The notes below the pieces were generated by a model. That model was given only the letters and a program-made list of their open reading frames with translations. It made no database searches and had not been told where the DNA came from. A stretch of DNA of 64,000 nt from Taibaiella sp965229095 (GTDB taxonomy: Bacteria; Bacteroidota; Bacteroidia; Chitinophagales; Chitinophagaceae): positions 4,154,001 through 4,218,000 of the forward strand of contig OZ245855.1 of NCBI GenBank assembly GCA_965229095.1, written 5' to 3'. The position numbers were made by a program, and so were the translations under genes. This document shows positions 44,447-51,393 of this stretch, piece after piece. How positions within the stretch are numbered: the first letter of the stretch is position 1; the number at the start of each line of letters is the position of its first letter.

Positions 44447-45892
44447 ATGAGCAAAAAACTACTTCTTTCCCTGGTGGCGGTGCTGGCGGTATTTGTCGGT
44501 TGCCGGAAATTTGATGATATCAATACAGACCCTGCCCGCCCGGCAGAGACGGAGCCGCGTTACCTCCTGGCCAGTGCCGAAAAACGGGCGGTAGACCTGA
44601 TGTACCATGGCTACTATAATGGCCGTATCGGGATGCATTATGCCCAGTACTGGACCGGGACCGACAAAACAGGGGAGAGCCGTAACCTGCTTAGCGACGA
44701 TGGCCTGTGGGCGGCCCTTTATGCCGGTCCCCTGATGGACCTGCAGGAAATAACCAATTACTATAACCGGCATCCGGAACAACGCAACAAGCAGGAAGAG
44801 GCTGTGGCTGGTATCCTGAAAGCCTGGATCTTCCATGTGCTTACCGATGTGTATACCGATATTCCTTACAGCCAGGCCTTGCAGGCAGATACTTATCCGC
44901 AGCCGGTTTTTGACCACGCTGAGGATGTTTATAGGGATCTTTTGTCTTCGCTCAAAAGCCATATCAATACCCTTAATGCCGCGGGGGGAAGCCCGGTTAC
45001 CGGCGATATCCTGGGTAATGGCAATAAGGAATACTGGGTGAGATTTGCCAATGCCCTCAGGATGCGCATTGCTATGCGTATGGCCGATGTAAAGCCTGCC
45101 GAAGCCAGGATCGTGATTGAAGAGGCCGCCCGGTACACTTTACAAGGCGTGAAAGACGATGTTTATTTTCCCTATAACAGCAATAGCGTGAGCAATCGTT
45201 TCCCCTATAACGACGCAGATCGCCCTATGGTAGAGTTTGTCGTAACCACTACCTTGATCAATTATTTGAAACTAACAAATGACCCCAGGCTGCTTGTCTA
45301 TGCCCGAGTGGCTACTGCTACGCAGAAATACCAGGGCAAGCCTTACGGCCAGGCCGATAACAGCCCTATACTGGATTCCCTATCCCGTCCGGGAGTGCTT
45401 ATGTACAGCGCCGGCAACAAAGGGTATATCATCACCTATGCCGAAGTGATGTTCCTCAAAGCCGAAGCAGCCGCCCGTGGTATGTATGTAGGCGGCGATG
45501 CCGGGTCGCTGTACGAAGAGGCCATAAGGGCATCGATGCAGCAATGGAATATTTCGGATAATAATTTTACGGTTACGGCATACCTGGATAAAGTGCCTTA
45601 TAACGCAGGCAAATTGAAAAACGTGATCGGTACCCAGAAATGGATCGCTTTATATATGCAGGGGCTGCAGGCCTGGATGGAAAGACTGCGCCTGGATTTT
45701 AAAAGACCCGATGGCAAACCTTTATTTATTCCCCCTTTTTCCGGCTCTCTTGATCCGGAGGTAGCCGACGTACCCCAAAGGCTCAACTATCCCAATGCTA
45801 CCAGGAACAGCAATGCGGCCAATGTAGAAGCGGCGGCCCAGCATATTGGCAAAGATTCCAAAGCCACCAAAAACTGGTGGGATATACAATAA
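44447..45892 (+). CDS. SusD/RagB-like surface lipoprotein
   Basis: A 481-residue lipoprotein. ATG at 44447 gives a lipoprotein signal (LLLSLVAVLAVFVGC, lipid on Cys near residue 19). DDINTDPARP near the N-terminus and LKAWIFHVLTDVYTDIPYSQAL are typical of the SusD-like_2 branch, as is the TPR-like helical body. The product covers the SusC barrel as a lid and captures the substrate. It directly follows susC. Members of this branch are not limited to polysaccharides. Confidence 0.93.
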   Translation: MSKKLLLSLVAVLAVFVGCRKFDDINTDPARPAETEPRYLLASAEKRAVDLMYHGYYNGRIGMHYAQYWTGTDKTGESRNLLSDDGLWAALYAGPLMDLQEITNYYNRHPEQRNKQEEAVAGILKAWIFHVLTDVYTDIPYSQALQADTYPQPVFDHAEDVYRDLLSSLKSHINTLNAAGGSPVTGDILGNGNKEYWVRFANALRMRIAMRMADVKPAEARIVIEEAARYTLQGVKDDVYFPYNSNSVSNRFPYNDADRPMVEFVVTTTLINYLKLTNDPRLLVYARVATATQKYQGKPYGQADNSPILDSLSRPGVLMYSAGNKGYIITYAEVMFLKAEAAARGMYVGGDAGSLYEEAIRASMQQWNISDNNFTVTAYLDKVPYNAGKLKNVIGTQKWIALYMQGLQAWMERLRLDFKRPDGKPLFIPPFSGSLDPEVADVPQRLNYPNATRNSNAANVEAAAQHIGKDSKATKNWWDIQ

Positions 45893-45984
45893 GGAAGTGG
45901 GGGCAACAGCGGAAGCACAGGACCTTTTCAGGAAGGTAACAGCACCCTTTTTTCCACAACAACTGCCGTTACCGTTAACTTCTG

Positions 45985-45992
45985 TATTTTTG
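45985..45992 (+). promoter_or_regulatory. lpxH promoter -7 element
   Basis: TATTTTTG fits TAnnTTTG, 30 bases before the lpxH ATG at 46023. The -33 element is not clear. Confidence 0.45.
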
Positions 45993-46022
45993 CAGACTAT
46001 TTTTCATATTTTATCATCCATA

Positions 46023-46778
46023 ATGCAATTGCCGCCAGGTAAAAAAATATACTTTGCTTCCGACTTTCACCTCGGTATTCCGGACAGGGCTACAAGCAGG
46101 CAACGGGAGCAATTACTTTGCCGCTGGCTCGACAGTATCCGTGACGATGCAGCATGCCTTTTCCTGGTAGGCGATATTTTTGATGTATGGTTTGAATATA
46201 AAAATGTGATCCCCAAAGGATATACCCGCTTCCTGGGCAAGCTGGCCGAGCTTACGGACGCCGGTATGCATATCGAAGCATTTACCGGTAACCACGACCT
46301 TTGGATGCGGGGCTATTTTGAAGAAGAGTTGAATATTAAAGTACATCATCATCCCCTGGAGTTTGAGGCCAATGGAAAAAGATTCCTGGTGGCACATGGC
46401 GACGGCCTAGGGCCGGGCGATCACGGCTATAAATTTCTGAAAAGTGTGCTGCGCAATCCCATGGCTCAATGGCTTTATCGTCGTCTTCATCCTGATACCG
46501 GTGTTGGCGTAGCCAATTACTTTAGCCGTAAAGGGCCTAAGCATGTTCAGGCCGAGAAGGAATTTCTGGGAGAAGATAAAGAATGGCTTATTATATACAG
46601 TAAAGACAAGTTGAAGGAAAAACACTACGATTATTTCATCTTCGGGCACCGGCACCTGGCAGTAACCCACCGGATCGGGGATAATAGTTTGTATGTGAAC
46701 CTGGGCGATTGGATCACTTATAATAGTTATGCCGTATTTGATGGCTCGGAGCTGGAGCTGAAATATTTTACCGTTTAA
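46023..46778 (+). CDS. lpxH: UDP-2,3-diacylglucosamine diphosphatase
   Basis: Cleaves UDP-2,3-diacylglucosamine to lipid X in lipid A synthesis. ATG at 46023 is used, since a longer frame would overlap susD. The 251-residue product shows the full metallophosphatase series: SDFHLG, VGDIFDVWFEY, TGNHDLW, HGDGLGPGD and FGHRHLAV. Peripheral inner-membrane enzyme. It is the first of three closely spaced genes with the SixA-like phosphatase and the kinase-RapZ fusion. Confidence 0.92.
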   Translation: MQLPPGKKIYFASDFHLGIPDRATSRQREQLLCRWLDSIRDDAACLFLVGDIFDVWFEYKNVIPKGYTRFLGKLAELTDAGMHIEAFTGNHDLWMRGYFEEELNIKVHHHPLEFEANGKRFLVAHGDGLGPGDHGYKFLKSVLRNPMAQWLYRRLHPDTGVGVANYFSRKGPKHVQAEKEFLGEDKEWLIIYSKDKLKEKHYDYFIFGHRHLAVTHRIGDNSLYVNLGDWITYNSYAVFDGSELELKYFTV

Positions 46779-46803
46779 TCCGTTAACCTGTAACATGCAA
46801 CCT

Positions 46804-47307
46804 ATGGAAAGAAGACTCGTCCTCGTACGCCATGCAAAATCTGATTGGAGTACCGCAGGCCAGCCCGATTTTGCCCGTCCCCTGAACGACCGGGGTAAGA
46901 AGGATGCACCTGTTATGGGCCAGCGCCTTAAAGCCAAAGGCGTAGTACCGGATCTTATCCTGGCTAGCCCGGCAAAAAGAGCGGCCACTACCGCCAAGCT
47001 GATTGCGGAGGCCGTGGGCTACGATACAGAAGCCATCCGTTGGATAGAACGTTTATACCATTGCCCGGCTGCTGTATTTGAAGAGGTGCTCTTGACCGAA
47101 GACATACCCGACGACGTGAAGACGGTTTTTATTTTTGCTCATAACCCGGGGATCACCCATTTTGCCAATGAAACAACAGAGGGATTGAATGTAGACAATA
47201 TACCTACCTGCGGCGTTGTCGCAGTTACTTTCGATGCAGGGCACTGGAGCGATTATGCTTCGGTGAAACATACCCTGCTATTTTTTGATTATCCTAAAAA
47301 CCAATAG
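46804..47307 (+). CDS. SixA-type histidine phosphatase
   Basis: A 167-residue member of the histidine phosphatase superfamily. ATG at 46804 gives MERRLVLVRHAKSDW, the usual N-terminus; an ATG nine bases upstream is possible. Catalytic His in LVRHAKSDWS, the second His in AHNPGITHF, with SPAKRAATTA between them. SixA proteins act on phosphohistidine in E. coli; the substrate here is unknown. Its 3' end lies 7 bases before the GTG start of the next gene. Confidence 0.85.
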   Translation: MERRLVLVRHAKSDWSTAGQPDFARPLNDRGKKDAPVMGQRLKAKGVVPDLILASPAKRAATTAKLIAEAVGYDTEAIRWIERLYHCPAAVFEEVLLTEDIPDDVKTVFIFAHNPGITHFANETTEGLNVDNIPTCGVVAVTFDAGHWSDYASVKHTLLFFDYPKNQ

Positions 47308-47314
47308 ATTTTTC

Positions 47315-48778
47315 GTGTCCAAAGCTGATTTTACGACCTCACTGACTGATCTTTTTACCAAGCATTTTGGAAATGCCCCAGAACAACTTACTTTAATACC
47401 CTTATCCGGTTCCGACAGAAGGTACCTGCGCATGAGCGATGGTACGCATACGGTAGTCGGCGCTTTTAACCCCGATAAAAAAGAGAACAACACCTTTTTT
47501 TACTTTAGCCAGGTATTTGCCAAGTATAAATTGCCCGTACCGGAAATTATTGCCAAAAGCCGCGACAAGCAATATTATTTGCTCCAGGACCTTGGCGATA
47601 CTTCCCTTTTTCACCTGCTCGAAACCGAAGGGCATACGGACCATGTGAAAAGCCTGTTCAAAAAAGGAATCGACAACCTGGTACGGTTTCATTGGGAGGC
47701 CGGGAAGGAGATCGATTACTCGCTGTGCTTTTCCGCTTCTGCTTTTGACCGTAAGCAGATATTATCGGACCTACTGTATTTCAAATATTACTTTGCCGAT
47801 CTGCTGAAGATACATTACAACAAGCCTGCACTGCTGGAAGAGCTGGAAGAATGGAGCCGCGCCTTGTCTTCCGTACGCCCGCAAACCTTCATGTACCGCG
47901 ACTTCCAGAGCCGGAACATACAGGTGCAGAACGACCAGGTTTATTTTATCGATTACCAGGGCGGCATGATGGGATTGCCCCAGTACGACCTGGCGTCGCT
48001 GCTGTGGCAGGCCAGGGCACAATTGCCTAACGAGTGGAAAAGTGAGTTGGTCAACTATTACTTCCAGGCCCTGCAAACCCTGCCCGAGATCCCTTCCTTC
48101 AACGAGATGGAATTCAGGAAGGGCTATCTGGAATGTGTATTATTGCGCATCCTGCAAACCCTGGGTGCTTATGGCTTCCGTGGCCTGCTGGAACGCAAGC
48201 CGCATTTTATCAAGAGCATCAAGCCTGCCTTGCAGCAACTGAAATTTTTCTTGGAAACGTACGGACATATCCCGGCCTACAGCGAATTACGCCATGTGCT
48301 GGAACAACTGGTAAAGCCGGAAATCACATCACAGTTTGAAAGCCTGGATGAAAAGCTGGTTGCCGAGGCGCCGCTTAAGGTACATGTCTACAGCTTTTCC
48401 TATAAGAAAGGGATACCTGCCGATGTGACCGGCCATGGCGGCGGCTTTGTATTCGATTGCAGGGGTATACTCAATCCCGGTCGTTTTGAAGAGTACAAGA
48501 CCATTACCGGTAAAGATGCTGCGGTAAAAGAGTTCCTGGAAACCAAGACCCTGATGCCGCAATTCCTCGAACATGTATTTGCTACGGTCGATATTTCTGT
48601 AGATGATTATGTGCGCCGCGGCTTCGATCACCTTACCGTTTCCTTTGGCTGTACCGGCGGCCAGCACCGTTCGGTGTATGCAGCCGAAGCCCTGGTGCAG
48701 CACCTGAGAGATAAATATGGTTTTGAAGCTACTATACTGCACCTGGAACAGGAAGAGCACGATATGAAGCGCAGGTGA
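47315..48778 (+). CDS. Phosphotransferase fused to RapZ C-terminal domain
   Basis: A 488-residue two-domain protein. I prefer GTG at 47315 (VSKADFTTSL); TTG at 47285 is the longer option and would overlap the previous gene. Residues about 10-330 form an aminoglycoside-phosphotransferase-like kinase: catalytic loop YRDFQSRNIQV and metal site FIDYQGG, similar to AmgK sugar kinases of cell-wall recycling. Residues about 370-488 match the C-terminal domain of RapZ, with FGCTGGQHRSVYAAE. The RapZ N-terminal Walker ATPase is absent. The fusion suggests a link between amino-sugar sensing and kinase activity (inference). A strong terminator follows. Confidence 0.85.
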   Translation: MSKADFTTSLTDLFTKHFGNAPEQLTLIPLSGSDRRYLRMSDGTHTVVGAFNPDKKENNTFFYFSQVFAKYKLPVPEIIAKSRDKQYYLLQDLGDTSLFHLLETEGHTDHVKSLFKKGIDNLVRFHWEAGKEIDYSLCFSASAFDRKQILSDLLYFKYYFADLLKIHYNKPALLEELEEWSRALSSVRPQTFMYRDFQSRNIQVQNDQVYFIDYQGGMMGLPQYDLASLLWQARAQLPNEWKSELVNYYFQALQTLPEIPSFNEMEFRKGYLECVLLRILQTLGAYGFRGLLERKPHFIKSIKPALQQLKFFLETYGHIPAYSELRHVLEQLVKPEITSQFESLDEKLVAEAPLKVHVYSFSYKKGIPADVTGHGGGFVFDCRGILNPGRFEEYKTITGKDAAVKEFLETKTLMPQFLEHVFATVDISVDDYVRRGFDHLTVSFGCTGGQHRSVYAAEALVQHLRDKYGFEATILHLEQEEHDMKRR

Positions 48779-48813
48779 TCCTGATAAAACAATAATAACA
48801 GAAGGTATTCCGC

Positions 48814-48848
48814 AAGGCCTCAGGCAAACAGCTTGAGGCCTTTGTTTT
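48814..48848 (+). terminator. Terminator after the kinase-RapZ gene
   Basis: AAGGCCTCA (48814-48822) pairs with TGAGGCCTT (48834-48842) and is followed by TGTTTTTG on the + strand. Confidence 0.85.
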
Positions 48849-48943
48849 TGTATTTAGACGGTACTGACAATGACAAATGCAAACCAATATTTATCATCCT
48901 CGTTGATCAGGTCAGGCGGAGACGTGGATCTCGGACAAAAAAA

Positions 48944-48965
48944 GAGCGGTTGAAATCAACCGCTC
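48944..48965 (-). terminator. Terminator of the PiT gene
   Basis: GAGCGGTTGA (48944-48953) pairs with TCAACCGCTC (48956-48965). On the - strand the stem is followed by seven T residues, 26 bases past the stop. Confidence 0.85.
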
Positions 48966-48991
48966 CCTGTAAACAAAAAGTACGAAAAAAC

Positions 48992-50437
48992 TTAGTTGCC
49001 AACCCCGGTAAGCTTGAATATCCAATAAACGATACAAGCCATTAAGGCGCTGATAGGGATGGTAATGATCCAGGCCCAAAGCAGGTTGATGGTAACGCCC
49101 CAGCGTACCGCCGATAACCTTTTGGTAGCGCCTACCCCGATGATAGAACCGGTAATCGTATGCGTAGTACTTACCGGTATTTTCAGCATTTCGGTGATGA
49201 ACAAGGTAAGGGCGCCGGCTGTTTCGGCAGCCACCCCTTCAAATGGCGTAACCTTGGTAATACGGGTTCCCATTGTCTTGATGATTTTCCAGCCGCCGCT
49301 CATCGTACCCAGGGCAATTACAGTATAACATGCCAGTGGTACCCACCATTCCATATGGTCCAGGTGGTATTTAAGCGGATCGAAAGCAATAAGGGCAGCC
49401 ATGATAATACCCATTACCTTTTGGGAGTCGTTACCGCCATGACCGATACTGAAAGCTGCAGAAGATACGAGTTGCATGCGTTTAAACCAGCGTTCGGATT
49501 GTGCGTAGTTTAGGCTGCTCAGGAATAAGGTAAAGATGCTCATCACAGTTAAGATGAAGCACATTAGGATCCATTTAAAATTTTCGCCGTAGAAAATAAC
49601 GTTAAGTATGGTAGCACTGAACCTGGGTTGATAAGTGGTGCTGATCTTCTTAACCTCGTCTTTATGCAGCACTTCAAAGGTAATGGCGTCGCCGTCGTGA
49701 AGGCCTTTGAAGGCTTTTTCTACATCTCCTTTGCCGGTTACAGTAGCTTCGTTGAGTTTAAGCACAACGTCTTTATCCCTTAAGCCCATTTTATAGGCAT
49801 TGGTATTGCTGCCCGCGATCCCTTTGATGGAGGTGCCTTTGTCGGTTTGCTCAAAACCTTTGATACCCGCCATCTTGGTAGAACTGGTTTCCATCATGTT
49901 GGAAAGGAAAATAACCACACCAAGCATTACCAGGAAAGAGATGATCTTGGGCCCGAAGCTTTTCCTGAAGGAATTGAGAAACCATATCGAGATGATAAAA
50001 GCCATGAGCATACCGATCACCGGCGCCAGGAAGATAAAGCAGGCAATCGTGGCAATGGTAGGACCATCTACTGCGCTAAAGCCGGCATGCGCAATGGCAG
50101 CACCTGCAAAGCCCCCGATAAGGGTGTGGGACGAGCTGGAAGGAATACCGAACCACCAGGTAATCAGGTTCCAGGTAATGGCGGCTACAAGGCCGGCAAG
50201 AATTACCGGGAGGGTAATAAAATCTTTATGTACCGTTTTGGCAATGGTATTGGCAACACCGTGGTCGGTAAAAATGAAATAAGCCACGAAGTTGAACAAT
50301 GCAGCCCAAAGCACGGCCTGGAAGGGCGTAAGCACTTTGGTCGATACTACAGTGGCGATGGCATTGGCCGCATCGTGGAATCCATTAATGTAATCGAATA
50401 CAAGCGCCAGTATGATGATGATAATTAATAAAGTCAT
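48992..50437 (-). CDS. PiT-family phosphate transporter with inserted PDZ-like domain
   Basis: A 481-residue inner-membrane, low-affinity phosphate transporter. Both PiT signature repeats are present: FDYINGFHDAANAIATV near residue 15 with WWFGIPSSSSHTLIGG near 94, and SIGHGGNDSQKVMG with IPVSTTHTITGSIIG in the second half. Between the halves (about residues 185-272) is a soluble insert with NAYKMGLRDKDVVLKLNE and a GDAITFEVL strand, the look of a PDZ domain. Ordinary PiT proteins lack it. The DUF47 gene lies 93 bases upstream in the same operon. Confidence 0.9.
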   Translation of the reverse strand: MTLLIIIIILALVFDYINGFHDAANAIATVVSTKVLTPFQAVLWAALFNFVAYFIFTDHGVANTIAKTVHKDFITLPVILAGLVAAITWNLITWWFGIPSSSSHTLIGGFAGAAIAHAGFSAVDGPTIATIACFIFLAPVIGMLMAFIISIWFLNSFRKSFGPKIISFLVMLGVVIFLSNMMETSSTKMAGIKGFEQTDKGTSIKGIAGSNTNAYKMGLRDKDVVLKLNEATVTGKGDVEKAFKGLHDGDAITFEVLHKDEVKKISTTYQPRFSATILNVIFYGENFKWILMCFILTVMSIFTLFLSSLNYAQSERWFKRMQLVSSAAFSIGHGGNDSQKVMGIIMAALIAFDPLKYHLDHMEWWVPLACYTVIALGTMSGGWKIIKTMGTRITKVTPFEGVAAETAGALTLFITEMLKIPVSTTHTITGSIIGVGATKRLSAVRWGVTINLLWAWIITIPISALMACIVYWIFKLTGVGN

Positions 50438-50530
50438 AAGAGAATGCTCTTAATTTGAAAATTAGCATGTACCCGGGCCACGAAAATGAGGCTTTGCCGC
50501 TCTTTCGTAAAGGCAGGTGCGCCGTTGGGA

Positions 50531-51178
50531 TTAGGCGTATTTAATAATGATGGATTCGATCACGTTGGCTGCGTCTTCGCACTTGTCGGTGATGATCTCC
50601 ATATCCTGGTAGATATCTTTAAGTTTAACCAGTTCTATGGCATCGGTGCTGGAAGCAAACAGTTTTATGATGGCATCATCGAGGAGGTCGTCGGCCTGGT
50701 TTTCCAGGCTGTTGATCTGTACGCAGGCCTCGGTAATGGCGCGCAGGTTTTTCATATTGCGCAGTTCGTGCAGGGCTTTATCCAGGGCTACAATGGCGTT
50801 CTGGATCACGATCACCATTTCCTTCATGTAAGAATCGATCTGTTTCACCTGGTAATTCACCATCTTTTTGGAAGATGCGTAGATGAAGTCGGCAACATCG
50901 TCGAGGGAAGTAGCCAGGTAGTGAATGTCTTCACGGTCAAATGGCGTGATAAAGTTCTGCCCCAGTTCCACAAATATTTTATGTGTCAGCTCGTCATTTT
51001 TGTGCTCAGCATCTTCCAGTGCGCGCAGCAACTGTGTTCTTTTGGTTACGTCGGTTTCTTCGATAGCCGTGCGGAAAGCTGCACCCATCTCTTTCAGATT
51101 GGCACCAACCTGTTCAAAAATGCTGTAAAAAACTTTATCCTTAGGCAGGAACGCTTTGATGACGGAATTTAGACCCAT
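50531..51178 (-). CDS. DUF47/PhoU-like partner of the PiT transporter
   Basis: A 215-residue all-helical cytoplasmic protein of the DUF47 (TIGR00153) family, PhoU-like. Marks are ALEDAEHKNDELTHKI, TPFDREDIHYLATSLDDVADFI, and the helix KDIYQDMEIITDKCEDAANVIE at the C-terminus. DUF47 genes typically precede pit genes and are thought to modulate the transporter. It is the first gene of the operon, with TAATTTTG at 51214-51221 (- strand) as likely -7 element, and divergent from the TonB-receptor gene. Confidence 0.92.
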   Translation of the reverse strand: MGLNSVIKAFLPKDKVFYSIFEQVGANLKEMGAAFRTAIEETDVTKRTQLLRALEDAEHKNDELTHKIFVELGQNFITPFDREDIHYLATSLDDVADFIYASSKKMVNYQVKQIDSYMKEMVIVIQNAIVALDKALHELRNMKNLRAITEACVQINSLENQADDLLDDAIIKLFASSTDAIELVKLKDIYQDMEIITDKCEDAANVIESIIIKYA

Positions 51179-51213
51179 GATCTTGAGAAGATTAGTTGAG
51201 ATATTTTGGCCGC

Positions 51214-51221
51214 AAAATTAG
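51214..51221 (-). promoter_or_regulatory. Promoter -7 element of the DUF47-PiT operon
   Basis: TAATTTTG on the - strand fits TAnnTTTG, 36 bases before the DUF47 ATG. Confidence 0.5.
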
Positions 51222-51281
51222 GCAGAGCCCTTTGGAAATAATAGACAGGAGCAATACTTAATAATTTGATAACCTTGAACG

Positions 51282-51369
51282 TAAGTGCTTGTTAATGTTT
51301 GCGTAACATTAAATTTACCTACTGGTAACATTGTGCTAACGAGGAGATAACATTGGAATATCAATTTTG
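51282..51369 (+). promoter_or_regulatory. 11-bp-phased heptamer array (Pho-box-like) and -7 element
   Basis: Heptamers occur every 11 bases: TAAGTGC (51282), TAATGTT (51293), TAACATT (51304), TTTACCT (51315), TAACATT (51326), TAACGAG (51337), TAACATT (51348). The last begins 14 bases before CAATTTTG (51362-51369), a near match to TAnnTTTG. The 7+4 layout is that of Pho boxes; the sequence recalls the TTAACA repeats bound by PhoP of Bacillus. It drives the TonB-receptor gene. Confidence 0.65.
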
Positions 51370-51393
51370 CGGCAAATTTTATACTTGATAGTT

